Counted from the stretch's first letter, positions 26,917 through 39,483 are shown. The stretch is 64,000 bases of DNA from Typha latifolia (GCA_019914945.1 CM034107.1:11036001-11100000), one strand, 5' to 3'. Notes: a model not told the origin generated them from the sequence alone. Translations and numbers: made by a program.

Positions 26917-29900
26917 TCAGAAGAATTTCTCATAATCCGGAGGCTGCTGGTCCCAGACGCCCATAAAACCTGCGAATATAAAATGTCACGTAAGATTTCA
27001 GAAAGAAATGCAAGGAAGCACAGACTAGATAACTATATTCATATTGGAATGTAAAGAAATCAGGAAGTCATCTATCCTTCTGCATCTACATTTAGCTGAA
27101 AACAAGGTGAAGTTAAACATCCAAGTTGGATAAGGCTACAGAAGTGACTGGATAAAGCTTGTCACAAGAATCAAAGTGATAAAAGCTAAATAAGAATGCA
27201 AATGCATGTATAACAGATTGCCCACTATTTAGCTAGCTTAGTTTAACAATTCAAACATGACATGCCACTCATAGAGATTGCAATGACTCAACTAATGATG
27301 TGTAGAGCAGGTGAACTTAGAAGCTTATAGATGAAAGAGTCATTTTACATCCACCAAATCAAGGATCGGAGAAGATGAAGTATATCCAGATTGGACAGGG
27401 ATAAAATCATAAAACATTACCAGGACAAGTGTAGTTGGTAAGGAGAATAGTATACATTGATCATCAATTGAAGAAACATTTGAGCTGTAAAGACTGCAAA
27501 ACTGGGTGGATAATTTGAACTCAGACATAAAGAAAGAGGATACATATCAGTTAGCCTGTGAATCATCATGAACCATGGGTAAATGTAGCATCAATGTCAT
27601 GTATAGTTCATAATGGAACAGCTCTTTGTTAAAGATATTTGGCATAGATTGGTTCCTCAATGTGTAGGATAAATTTTACTTTCGCAGCCAAAGATTTAAG
27701 TATGAACAGCATAAGATAATCAACTAGAAACATGCTCTTTTCTAAATTAGGTATAGAATAAGTTTTGATTGATGTATAGTTGCGATTTAATCAAAATCCA
27801 GCCAAAAGGAGATTCTTGAGTAATTAGCAAATGTGATGCAAGCCACATGTTAGTTTAATTTTAGATCAAAGTATTGCCTCTTTTCTCATCATGAAGAAAC
27901 TTAAGACTTGCAGGTTCCTTCTCCAACTTCCCACTATCACTTTGTATCTTTCTCTTCTACCTATGTCTCTCTCTCTTTTCTCCATAATTTGTTGGTCCAT
28001 ATGATATTCTCTGTTACCCCCAGAACTCCGGATAATTGTTCCTTGTTTGCTGTCAAATGCTAGATTAGTTCCTTTTGTGGGAGTTTAAGATTTGGTTCTT
28101 AGACACAGTTCAATTAGAAAAGACGTATCATTTCAAAACTTCAACCTGATGATCTATGCATCATATTTTCACCTAAAACTGTTGCAGAAAATAATTACAT
28201 CAACAATGTTCTTTATTTCTCTTCAACGTTCAAATGAAACCCTAGAAGATGTTTCTCAAATTGCTGGTTATGAGAAGTCCACTGTTATATCAGTCATACC
28301 TGATTGAAGGATTAGTCTTTACCTGATTGAAGGATTTTGTATGCACCAGACTAGCTCTGGACATATTCAATGAAGTGCACTGGCTTATCGGAAGGAAAGG
28401 AGTGCCAGATTGTTGGCTCGATTCCACTATTGCAAGTACTTTCTAGTATAATTGGTAGTGAACCCAATTTCCCATCATGCACTTCTTTAATTTTAAAGAG
28501 AAATTTACTATTGAGTAAATAGGAAGCAATATTGTAACGTTAATATTATGAAACAAACACAAATTCTAATAAGTTTCAATCATATTTATGTGGCATAATA
28601 CTAGTGAGATGATAATATTAGAATATGAAATATAAATACTGATGTAGTCTAACGGCTTAAGTTATTAGAGTAATTAGTGAGTTAACATGGTATCAGAGTA
28701 GAGGTTCTGAGTTTGACTACTACCATACCCATCTATTATTTAAAATATAAAATCTCTACCCATTTAAATTAAATTTACTTTTTTGGCCCATCAAAATGTC
28801 TTCACCCATAAGTGTGAGGACTGTTAAAATATGAAATATAAAAATCACTGTTTTCTAACAGCTTAAGCTTTTAGAGTAAAAGATGATACCATAATATAGA
28901 AAATATAAATATTCGTCTTACCTATATCTCCAAGAGATCCATATATGGAATCTTCACCAGGAAACCCCTAAAAGAAGAGGAGATGATCAATATTCAATTA
29001 TTCATACATTAAACCATAAGAGACAAAAAGAATCTACAAGCACAACAATCCTACTAGCGTGTAAAAGTAAAACTATCTCCAGTAGGTTATACTCGAGAAC
29101 AATAAAACCACTAGATCACTCAATATCAGGAACAAGTGACTGTGCTTACCTCTGCACCATGTAGGCCTATTCCAGCCTGAAGGTCTTCTTGCATTGATGG
29201 GCAACATGATATATCAGCTCCAAGGTAATCAGAGATAGCGAGAGTATAACCATCTTGCATACCGGGTAGCACATCTGTATCCACTCCATTATTCAGCATA
29301 TTCTCCAGGCTAGGATAAATTATGTTATTCCTGCTTGTCAAATATGTCATATATCAGAAAAAAAAAAAGCTTCAACAACATAGCTGTCTAAGGAACATTA
29401 CAGAACATGACAACCAAAAATCAAAAAGGTCCTCCAGTATGGAGTAGTTATGTAAATATGTAGTGAAAAGACAAATATTTTGGAGGAAAAGAAACATACT
29501 TTTGCTTTGAAGGATCACAACTACTGTCTTCAACTGGGGAATCATCTTCGAGATCAATCACTGTCACTGGTACCACTTTATCATTGTCTGGAACTCCATT
29601 GTAGTCATAAGTGCTACTGGTATTTTTACCAATAGACAGACCAAACTCAGCTGGTAGTTGCTTCTGAGATTCCAGAGATGGGCCATAAGTAGCAGGATGA
29701 TCCAAATCAGGATCATCAGGTATCTCAGTAATCTCTGGACCTTCCATAAGGTTAAGATCACAAATTTTAAATGAGGTAGACTGATTTTGTTTTTCTTCTT
29801 CAATCTTAACTACAGAGTCCACTCCCATGTTAGGAAATAAGGTTGTTCTAACTTCTTTCTCTTCATCAACTGAATCAACCATTTCTTCATCTTGTGATGG

Positions 29901-31268
29901 TCTCTCAACTAAGGTAGCTTGTGTTTCTATGTTGTCATGGATCTTAGAAATACTACTCTCCTCAGATGCCTTTGATGGAGACAAGTTACTCTGTCCCTGA
30001 GCTTCTTCTACAGCACCATGTTGTGCAAAGCTTTCTTCCTCAGTCGCATGGACTGCTGCTGTGGATGCTTCCATATCTTGCATCCTCTTGTATGATCCCC
30101 TTTGTGCCTCTACTGATTCTACTGTCTGGTTAACAAGAGCACTAGAGATGATAGTTGTTGGACAATCCAGACTATCTCTCTGGTTTGTACTCTTATCCTC
30201 TAGGTGGCTAGCACTTGGAACATCATCCACTAGCATTTCAGTCACCCCACCAGTATTGTTTGCTACAGCAGTGCAATCTTGAGTGGTTGCTGGACTTCTA
30301 TGCATCAATGATGACCGTGGCTTGGTTGGGACTTTTGCAAAGCCCCAAAGTTTCAACAGATTATTCCTATCTGTGCTAAGTGAATCATCATCAAGAGGAG
30401 TATCAGCCTTATCGTCCAAGGCATCCTCTGGTGAATTTTTCTTCTCCAATTCAGCTCTCTCAGCACTCTTGACTTCCCCAGCATCAGAGTTCGAGACCTT
30501 ATTGTCATCCATCCCTTTGTTCATATTGATGTCACTCTCCCTGTCAGGCTGAGGGTCTTTCCTAGTGCTACATGAACTCGCCTTTGATCCAGCATCATCT
30601 AGCTCGGAACCAGACTCTCCCATACCCTCGCCCTTTGATGGTGGTCCATCTCCGGCGACTCCCGAGACACTACTGCCAGCTTCATCATACCCACCTCGTC
30701 GATTTATGCCATACCCGGGAGCAATATCTTCTTCATCATCCATACTATCAGAATAACCGCGGTTTCTCTCCATCCATGGCCTATTCCTTCCCCTCTCCCT
30801 TCCCCAGTCTGAATAACCTCTACTGTAGAACCCCATCTTTCGTCTTCCTCTGCCATTTTTTCGCGACCCCATATGATCATACTCATCATTGAACCTTCTC
30901 CGCTGCTGATTGACATCAGGACCTGGTGGATTCCCGAGCCGGGCAAGGGCCGAAGTCCTGCCCTCAATGAAGGTATGCTTTTCCCTCACTTGCACCTTGA
31001 AGTCCTGGGTGGCACCATTGGGCCAGCTCCCCTGGAGCGAGCTCGGAGGGAGCACGCCCTTCGCAACCAAGTATTCAGTGGCAAGCCGGCCAGCTTCCAT
31101 AAGAATATCAAATTTGCGAGGAGGAGGGTAGAAGGGCTTAGAATTACCACGGCTGAAGCCGCCATGACCGTGGCCCCGACCAAAGGGCGAGATCCGTCCA
31201 GCTGCGACACCAAGCCCTAGCGATCCTGACCTCACTCCATCTCCCGTGACTCGATTCCTCGACTGCAT
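26917..31268 (-). CDS. Uncharacterised plant protein, Gly/Arg-rich N-terminus, acidic serine-rich body
   Basis: Not recognised as a named family. Four exons join in frame: 29500-31268, 29150-29330, 28922-28967, 26917-26969, giving 682 residues. The N-terminus is Gly/Arg-rich (FGRGHGHGGFSRGN) and leads into a compact segment (about 50-120) with YPPPRKFDILMEAGRLATEYL and an ELH-like VREKHTFIEGRT. RGRRKMGFYSRGYSDWGRERGR (about 140-165) looks like an RNA-binding basic stretch. The middle is low-complexity and acidic (likely disordered), with LLKLWGFAKVPTKPRSS as a conserved-looking island. The C-terminus has a short ordered tail ending FMGVWDQQPPDYEKFF. A nuclear RNA- or chromatin-linked role is only a guess from composition. 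Intron 3 is 1.95 kb and contains a TRIM-like element. The 31,269-31,700 region is probably 5' UTR, possibly spliced. Confidence 0.85.
28616..28893 (+). mobile_element. TRIM/SMART-like miniature LTR retrotransposon
   Basis: A left LTR-like segment (28616-28687) ends in TTAACA and is directly followed by TGGTATCAGAG (28688-28698), the primer-binding site complementary to initiator tRNA-Met. A short non-coding inside follows, then a purine-rich GTGTGAGGA just before a second LTR-like segment starting TGTTAAAATATGAAATATAA at 28822. Both segments share AATATGAAATATAAA and the GCTTAAG block. No gag/pol. The right LTR decays near 28890. It sits in intron 3 of the uncharacterised gene, opposite in strand. 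Confidence 0.6.
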
Positions 31269-33920
31269 CCTTGCTTCAATTCTACCTCGTTTCCTCCACT
31301 TCCTTCAAGCTCACTGGTTCATAGATTACCAAAAAAAAAGACCCCAAGAATTGGATCAAAGATTCAATCTTTTGAGCTAGAAAACCAAAAGGCTTACTTC
31401 TTTCAACTCAAACAAAGATCAGGTAATCAAAACCCTAGATTTCTCCCGAAAACCCTAACTTGCACAAAGAAAAGCTCAAGAATGGTAGGACCATCGAACT
31501 TTTGCATCTGAAATCGAAAACATATACCTTGAAGTACCATCTACTTCGAATCGGAATCCAACCAAGACCTAAGCAAATTTTCCATACTAAAACGCGCCAA
31601 AATCGAATCAATACTCGCGCCGAAGCACAGGAAATTCGGCTAATTCGAGGGGTTTCGGCCAGGATTGGCCCGCCGATCGCCTTGTAGTCTGGTCGATTTC
31701 TTCAACTTGGGTACGAAAACCTCCATCCAAGGGCAAATCCTTGGGTTGAGTCTCTGCTATTTTTTTCTTCGTTTTCTTTTTTCTTTTCTTTTTTTATTTT
31801 CGACGCAATACTTTCTAAATCCTTTCTCTAGTTTGGTATAATGGAAATGGAATAAACGCAGTACTCGTGGGGAGGGAAAAAAATAAAATAAAATAAAAGA
31901 TTGGACACGTGGGAGTTTGTCATTGGAGAGCGATGTAACAACACGAGAACTATGCCTATGCGGTTCCTTGGACGGTAAGTTGTGACTGCGGATATTCGAT
32001 AGCAGTATTTGGGCCTCGTGGGCCCAACAAGTGGAAGTGCAAGTAATTATACCGGCTATTTGCTTAAAGAATTTCTTAAATTTTAATAACAATAAAATTA
32101 GGCATAGTTTGTTATAATAAAATGCATATAATTGTAAAAGAAATGTACACAAGAGATTATATTTATTATTTTAAAAACTGAAGCTCCTCTTTGTTTAATG
32201 CCCCCTTTATACCCTTATTTTTAATTGCATATATTTACACACAGAAGGTATGGGTTTTAAAGAGTAAACATATAAATATGATATTTTAAAAGGTAGATAG
32301 CAATTAAAGAACTTTGGAGGGGTATACATGCAAAAAGCCAAAACAAAAGAACACTTGGCAAAATAATATTCATGTTGAAAAAATCTATTTCTTAATTTTG
32401 GTCTGAAGGATGTATATGATGGCATTCGCATCTGTGACTTGATCTTTCTCACTGTTGCTTTGGAGGAGTTGCAATCTTCATATCTAGCAATATATAGGTT
32501 TACAACTGTATCTAATCTGGAACATAATAGATAGAGAGTAGCAGCTCCACATCAAGCTGAGAGAATCTGAGGAAAAGAACAGCAAATACAGAGAAAAATC
32601 CTACTTGTGACCATGTCTTAGTAGTATTATCAGAGCTAACAAAAGAACTAGCCAGTCTGGAGGTGTTGTTGCAAATGAGAAAGCTTCAGTGATGGCAAAA
32701 TTTCTTCACATTTTAATGATGAGATATTATATGGTATCCTTCTTTGAGTCAAGAGAATCATATAGCAGATTATAAGTTCAACAATCAAAATTTTTGTGGT
32801 CAGAAACACACTCGCACTGAAAAATGGAATAAGCACATGATTTCATAATTGTGGAAGCAGGATTTAAATTCCACCCCTGCGCAAAGGCTTCATTCATCCT
32901 TTAATACTTGACCAATCCAACCATGTCCACATGAAAATATCGGTCTAAGATTCACTTCTATGAACACGAAAACGGTAGGCAAATGAATCAGAAAAGAGTT
33001 TAAACAATTCCAAAGTCGTGCACTGTAACAATACTGCTTAGTGCTTGTAAGCATCTGTGTTGCAGGAGCAACTAAATTCATTGCATAGCTAATGGAAGAA
33101 CTGGTAGCATGAATTACTACAGAAAAATCCACAGATTGGTATTCATATTGCACAAAAGATTGTTTTTCTGGCTGATACAACATGCCATTGATTTATCCAA
33201 ATAATAATTATGAGAAAAGAACTAGCTTCTTTCGATGTTAAGGAGAAATATGTACCAATAATCTTAGCTGCTTGGAAGGTAATATAGCAGAATAAATCAG
33301 ATAGTAATATAGTATAGAGCAGACAAACATAGATTACATCTGCAATACTGCAAAAAGGATCCAGAGGATACATGAGAAATGGATATCTGTTATATCTGAA
33401 ATGAAAGAGGTAAAAGATGCTTTAGCAAACAGGGAAAAAATTCAATGGTTTTAACAAAAATCATAGTCTTTAAACAGATCTGAGTGCACGCGTCGCTGGT
33501 TTTTTTATCTTTGGGTCTATGAAAACCAAAGTAGGTAAATATTTGCGCTCAACACATATATAGGACTGGAATTTACAGCACTGTACTTATAAACCATATT
33601 TACATTAAACTAAGATTTGCATGTTTTTCTAGTATAGTATAAGAAAACATCAAAGTCAAACGGTACAATTCACTACAAGGCAAGAGGAAAATAAATTGAT
33701 ATTTGCATGAAAGAATAAGTTAAAATCTGATAAAAAGAACAAAACCTAGTTTCCTGTCTTCCTGACAACATTACATGCCAGAAAAAACAGAAAAGCCAGA
33801 AAACTGTCTAAACATGCCAACTAGGTTTTGACTTTGCATATACCATTCCAACAACATAGATGTATCATGTATCCATAAGCCAGAGCATGTGGTAGCTCAC
33901 GATGATTAAAGCATGGAGAC
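31269..33920. other. Intergenic
   Basis: 5' leader and promoter of the preceding minus-strand gene, then AT-rich sequence. No gene that I can support. Confidence 0.45.
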
Positions 33921-34432
33921 TCAGATATGACAGATATTGACGCTCCTCCAAATAACTGGATTACCATCCTGAATAGCATATGGAATTCAACTTTGGAATT
34001 TACTTAAAAAAAAAAAGCATCCAAAATCTCCTCTCTTTTTGGAAACTTGTGAACAAGTACTTTGTTACTCTAAATTTCTTATCTGACTATAGTGGAGTAA
34101 CTTAACCTTAGGATGTTCAGGCTCTTTTAAATGTTTTGGAAAATAAGTTTCTATTTTCCTATTAGGCTATTACTTCATATTTCTCTTACTAGCTCTTTAA
34201 TTTATTACATACTCTTACCATTTTCCAAGTACTACCTAAAATGGTCTATTTACTAAGAGACAGCAATATACTCACAAAGATCACAATAAAGTAAGCAAGG
34301 ATAGAAGGAGGAAGATTTATCTACCAAAGTATCTGAGTTCTTTTCTAGTAGCCAGGCCCATAGAATTTCACTTTCAGTAGGTTCGGCAGTTTTGGTTGTT
34401 CCAAGTTGACAATCATCTTCATTTCCTCTAAC
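33921..34432 (-). other. Two exon-like open segments downstream of Hyccin
   Basis: Segment 34325-34432 has an acceptor (TTTGTAG/G), a donor (TTTG/GTAGAT) and 36 codons without a stop (it starts VRGNEDDCQLGTTK). Segment 33921-33968 follows after an acceptor (ATTCAG/G), continues in the same frame and ends in a stop after DGNPVIWRSVNICHI. They could be 3'-UTR exons of the Hyccin gene, an alternative tail or chance. No upstream start is identified. Confidence 0.3.
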
Positions 34433-34978
34433 CTACAAACATATGCAAGAAGCCCTCTCTGAATGCTTTATTATTAACATGCCATTGGCTTCTTAGAAGA
34501 CATAATCAGTGCAATATCATCAATTTTTGGGTTCAACCTGACATAAAAATAGTATTTCGGACATACTTCAAAAGTTGACAATCTAAAGCATCATGAGATC
34601 AATCAGAACATACAGCACATAGAACCTAACAGCACAAACTAGCCAAAGAACAGATAACTCTAAGAAGCAGGTAAACTGTAGTAAATATTACACTACAGGC
34701 TATCTATAATAAGTTCACCAGAAATGTCAACCAAATAACATAAAATGTGAATGAGATTGCCACATACATACTAGAAAAGAAAGCACAAGATACATTGATT
34801 AGTTAATAAGAAGAAGTACACACCATTTAAATGTTAAGATTCGCTGCATTGCCACTGATAACAATCTTCCAAAAGGCCACAGAGGAAACATAGGAGAAGG
34901 TGAAGGAATTCCAAACAGAAGAACAACATAAAACTCATCTCTTCATCTCTTCATGTAAACCATCTACAGACTGGAGGC

Positions 34979-36274
34979 TCATTTCGAGACCAAAAGAATC
35001 TCTGGCTTCTTCGGTTTGCTCGGCGTATTGGGATTCGACCCTGTGCTTGGCACCATTGCAGTGCCAGACTCTTTTGCAGCTTTTCGCGCACCCTTATCTA
35101 GTTGAATCAAGCTACGAGCAGCCAATATCGCTTGCGGCATCAACTCATGAGAAGCCCGTGCATAAACGCAGCGAACTGCCACAGAAGCGGCATCCCTTAC
35201 CTCCTTCGAGTTCAGAGGAGCAAGAAGGCAATGCCCTAAGATCCTAAGCACCGGCTGGAGAAGCTCCCAAGGGAGCGCAACCCTTGCTCCCCTCCTCTCC
35301 TCTCCTCCATTACAATGATTCGCATTGCCCCCATCTCCAATTTCCAACCTTGCCATCTCATTTGTAACGCTTCCAACCTTGCCGTTTTCTTCCTCCTCCG
35401 CCCCAAAGTTCTTGACTTCGATCGACGACGACGACGAAGAAGGCGACAGCGACGAGAAGGATGACAAATTGCGCTCCAACTCAACGTCATCGTCGAGCTC
35501 GAAGCGGCAGGGGCAGTACTGCCCGGCCCACGCGGCGACCGCCTCGCAAAGATCCAATTTTGAGCACGCGGGCATGAGGGCGATGCTCCGGTAGTAGCAA
35601 TCGAGAGAGACAGCGATGATGCACGCGCGCTTCGTGGATTTGACGGCGACCTGCGGCTCCAGCGGCGGGGAGAGGATGGAGACGGAAGGTTGCGGTTGGG
35701 GCAGGGGAGGGGATCGGGGGGATCGGGGGACGGGGCGGGGGGAATGGTAGAGGGAAGGGAGGGAGAGGTCAGGGACGGAGACGAGGAGGGGTTTCCCGGC
35801 CCGGGATTTGACCTCGGAGGAGTAGACGGCGAGGAGGACGGCCTCGAATCCGGCGAGGGAAGGGGAGGAAGGGAGGCGGGAGAGGTAGAGGGAGGAGAGG
35901 AGGGGTAGAAAGGATACGACGACGAGGCGGAGGTCGGGGTCGGATGAGAGGAGGAAGGTATCGTACAGCCAGTGACAGAGGGGATCGTCGCCGGAGCCAG
36001 AAGAGGAGGAAGAGAGGGCGGCGGAAACTGCGGAGTAGGCAGCAGAGGAGGAGAGGAGGGAGCGGGCGGGGCGGTCGGAGTCGGCGAGCGAGGCGAGCTC
36101 CGGCGAGGAAAGGAGGGAGGAGAGGGAGAGGATGCGGGATCGAGCCTTGGACACGGATTCCCACCACGATTGCATCCCGCTAGGGTTAGGGTTCGGGTTA
36201 GGGAGGTTAGGTTCCGTGGCGGTGGTGGCGGAGGAAGTGGAGGAGGGGGATGGGGAACCGGCGGTGGACGGCAT
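34979..36274 (-). CDS. HYC: Hyccin (FAM126-like), subunit of the PI4K-alpha1 complex
   Basis: Intronless, 431 residues. After a Ser/Pro/Asn-rich leader, the conserved part starts at about 34 (MQSWWESVSKARSRIL) and carries the Hyccin signature: DDPLCHWLYDTFLLSSDPDLRLVV (about 95-118), LAGFEAVLLAVYSSE, an RACIIAVSLDCYYRSIALMP block, WELLQPVLRILGHCLL and VAVRCVYARASHELMPQAILAARSLI. Plant Hyccin bridges PI4K-alpha1 and its partners at the plasma membrane (published for Arabidopsis, recalled). Poly-serine runs ([16 protein letters not shown]) come from TCC/GAG-type triplets. Very GC-rich at the 5' half. The stop after PEILLVSK matches the family end, so the gene is complete. Met34 is a possible alternative start. 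Confidence 0.92.
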   Translation of the reverse strand: MPSTAGSPSPSSTSSATTATEPNLPNPNPNPSGMQSWWESVSKARSRILSLSSLLSSPELASLADSDRPARSLLSSSAAYSAVSAALSSSSSGSGDDPLCHWLYDTFLLSSDPDLRLVVVSFLPLLSSLYLSRLPSSPSLAGFEAVLLAVYSSEVKSRAGKPLLVSVPDLSLPSLYHSPRPVPRSPRSPPLPQPQPSVSILSPPLEPQVAVKSTKRACIIAVSLDCYYRSIALMPACSKLDLCEAVAAWAGQYCPCRFELDDDVELERNLSSFSSLSPSSSSSSIEVKNFGAEEEENGKVGSVTNEMARLEIGDGGNANHCNGGEERRGARVALPWELLQPVLRILGHCLLAPLNSKEVRDAASVAVRCVYARASHELMPQAILAARSLIQLDKGARKAAKESGTAMVPSTGSNPNTPSKPKKPEILLVSK

Positions 36275-37372
36275 CGCGGTGGAGCAGGGATCTGGCCACC
36301 GCCGGTGAGTTTTTGGATCTTTTTCTTTTTTAGTCCTTTGCTTTTTAGTAAGGAAATGTGACCGTGGAGATCTCTATATACGTCTCTTACCAGTAATAGG
36401 TTGACCCCGTAAATAGAGCTGACTTCGACTGGATTTGATCCGATAAGAAAGCGGGTCGGGTCCAGATTTGAGTACTATTGTTTGAATAGCAATTATGATT
36501 CAAAAATTAAGCATGAACTCTGCACACACACACTAGTGAGTGGTTATCAAATTTTAGTTACTATCTAAAGATAAATTAGAAGAGTTCAGTTTTCCACAAT
36601 CCATACAAAGTTATTCATGCAAAGATGCAGTCAATTAGAAGCATTAAATTACTTCACTTTTTTAGAAAAAATAAAAGATTTTATTTAGTTAACCGACCGT
36701 CACGGTTACAAAAAGCCTTATTGAAATTTGAGTCAAATACTACAAAATAGGGGGAATGTTTAACCTTCATTGTTAACCCGAAACCCTAACTCTATAAAAT
36801 TATTGGTGTCACAAGAGATCAATTTTGAACAACTCCATACTATGCTGGTTGTTCTTGGAGTCATGCCTTATTTGCGATAACACAATATGTTGAATTACCT
36901 TCCATAATGTTTGATCCTATAAACCAGCCATTGAATCGGTTTAATTTTATTATCAGACCCTATAAGTAGTGATTCACGTAACTTCATTTTATTTTTGCAA
37001 AGTCACCTAATTATTCTTAATATTTAATTATTTTATTATGTATCTTAATAACATTTTAGTCCTAAATTTTTGAAAATAATTAGTTTATAACAAGTTTGTG
37101 TTTTAAATTTAATTTTTTTAATGCATATACTCTTAAAATATCTCTATATTTGCTTTTATATCTCTCTAAAGTTACTATTTACATGCTGCTCAAAACACAT
37201 AGTTTTAATATGTAAAAAATTTTAAATTCTTATTTTATGTATGAATATCTATCGAGTAAACTACCATTAAAATTTATTCAAGTTAAATAAAAAAAGATAA
37301 AAATATCCTTATTTTGGTTTTCAAAGTAATCTTAATTAATGGTATTTTTATATTTTTCTGATAAATAACTTA
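36275..37372. other. Intergenic, AT-rich
   Basis: Promoter side of Hyccin, then AT-rich spacer up to the repeat block. Nothing else seen. Confidence 0.5.
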
Positions 37373-37592
37373 ATAATAACTAAGAAAACAAAATAAGAAA
37401 AAATAATAATAAATAACAAAGTAAGAAATAATAATAATAATAATTAACGCACATTCTCCAGATTCGGTACAATAATCGAACCCGACTCGGATTCGTCACT
37501 ACCCAAATCCGAGTCGAATTCAGTACAATAATCGAACCGCAGTCGGATTCGTCACTACCCGAATCCAAGTCGGATCCGGGTAGTGACGAATG
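37373..37592 (+). repeat. Truncated extra copy of the CAF1 upstream region
   Basis: From TAATAACTAAGAAAACAAAA through AATAATAATTAACGCAC and the repeats of ACTCGGATTCG/GTACAATAATCGAA, this stretch matches 39590-39805, the region just upstream of the left CAF1 gene, in the same orientation. It stops at CGGATCCGGGT, before the TATA box, so no coding part is present. The inverted-arm homology begins at its right edge. Confidence 0.75.
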
Positions 37593-37631
37593 CAAGGGCG
37601 CGGCGAGCTTGCTATCATCACCCTTCCGCTC

Positions 37632-39186
37632 TAGGGGTGGCAATCGGGTTGGGTTAAGCGGGTTCAGGTCGGGTCAGCTTTATCCTAACACGAACACGAC
37701 CCGATTAATAAATAGGTTGCATTTATTAGACATGGACACGACCCGATTATTAAACGGGTAACACGACACGACCTGTTTAACCCGTTTAATAAACGGGTTG
37801 TGTTAACACGACACGGTAAAATAACCCATCTAACCCGTTTAATAAACGGATCGTGTTATCACGACACGATAACACAACCCGTCTAACTCGATTACCCTAT
37901 ATAAAATTTAAATTTTATTCTATAAAAGTAATGCGTTTAATAAACAAATTAACCTACTTTCATCATCAAACTCATTCAAACATAAAAATTATAGTTCTAT
38001 TAATTTTAGCTAGATCTCGAGCACAAAGAAGAGCAGCCGCCGCTTCGGGAGGAGCGCCGACGATAGCCACCGGGAGGAGTTGCTAGATTTGAAGTCGACA
38101 GGGAGAAGGGAACAGAACTCCCAAATATGTGATTAACAAGGCGGAGGTGGCAAACGGAGGCGGTAGATGGAGGCGGAGGCGGTAGACGGAGGTAGAGGCA
38201 ACAGATGGAGGTGGAGGCAAAGGAAGAGGCAGCAGACGGAGGCAACAGACGGAGGCGGCAGAGATGGGGGGCGAAGGCGAAGGCGGCAGACGGAGGCTAA
38301 GGCTGAGGCGGTAGACAGAGGCGAAGGCGGCAGATGGAGACGAAGGCGGAGGCAGCAGATGGAGGCGGCAGAGATGGGGGCGGAGGCGGAGGCGAGCGAA
38401 TTTTCCCCCCTTTTTGTTGAGGCGACTAGAGAGGAGTGAAGAGTGAAGAGGTGGTGTTAGGGTAGATGTAATTAGATCTAGGGTTTTAGTTTATATATAT
38501 ATTAAATGGGTTAAACGGGTTAGCGGGTTGACCCGACTTGATCTGATCCGACCTGTATGCTTAAACGGATCAGTAGTATAAACCCGAACACAACCCAGAT
38601 GGAGGCGACAAATGGAGGCTAAGGCCGAGGCAGTAAATGGAGGCGAAGGTGGCAGACAGAGACGAAGATGAAGGCAGCAGACGGAGGCGAAGGCGAAGGC
38701 GGCGGAGATGGGGGCAAAAGCGGAGGCGGCAGAGACATGGGCGAAGGCGGCAGAGACGAGAGGGGAGGCGGAGGTAGCAGAGACAGGGGCGAAGGTGGAG
38801 ACGGCAGAGACGAGGGCTAATGCGGAGGTGGCAAACGGAGGCTAAGGTGGAGGCGAGCGAATTTTTTTCCCACTTTTCGTTGAGGCGACTTGAGAGGAGT
38901 AAAGAGTGAAGAGGTGGTGTTAGGGTAGATGTAATTAGATCTAGGGTTTTAGTTTAGATATATATTAAATGGGTTAAACGGGTTAGCAGGTTAACCCGAC
39001 TTGATCCGATCAGACCCGTATGCTTAAACGGGTCAGTAGTATAAACCCGAACACGACCCGATTATTAAACGAGTTAGACGGGTTGACCTGTTTACGACTC
39101 GAACCCGATTATACTAAACCCAAACCCGATTAAGAGTCGAGTTATCGTGCCGGGTTATCGGGTCGGGTCAAATTTTGCCACCCCTA
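37632..39186. mobile_element. hAT-like non-autonomous element, left copy
   Basis: Terminal inverted repeats TAGGGGTGGCAA / TTTGCCACCCCTA are bounded by a perfect 8-bp target duplication TTCCGCTC (37624-37631 and 39187-39194), the hAT signature. Subterminal regions are dense in ACCCG/CGGGT words and Asp-like repeats such as AAACGGGTTA. The inside is GGAGGCGGAGGC-type purine minisatellite without a transposase. An internal segment is duplicated with a 461-bp offset (for example GGCGAGCGAATTTT at 38391 and 38852), which explains why it is longer than the right copy. Confidence 0.88.
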
Positions 39187-39483
39187 TTCCGCTCACGCAT
39201 TGCCAAATGCCGAAGGTAGAATGAGTAAAGATGGGAGAGAGAAGAGAGTAAGATAGAAGACAGGAGAGAGAAGAGGGTAAGATATTTACTATTCTAATTT
39301 TTTAAAAATTAATAATGTTGTAATATATTAATTATAGATATAGTTGGCCATTACTTGTTTTCTGTCATTGTTGTTATTGTTTCACTTTGCCCCAAAATTT
39401 AGGGGTGACATTATAACTTAAAAAAATTGAGGAGGTCTCTGTGAAAACCGAATATAGTTTAGTGGGTGTCAACACAATTAACC

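Noticed and set aside
38006..38439. Ser/Pro- or Arg/Gly-rich frames in the hAT-like elements
   Set aside because: Come from the GGAGGC minisatellite; not transposase and differ between the two copies.
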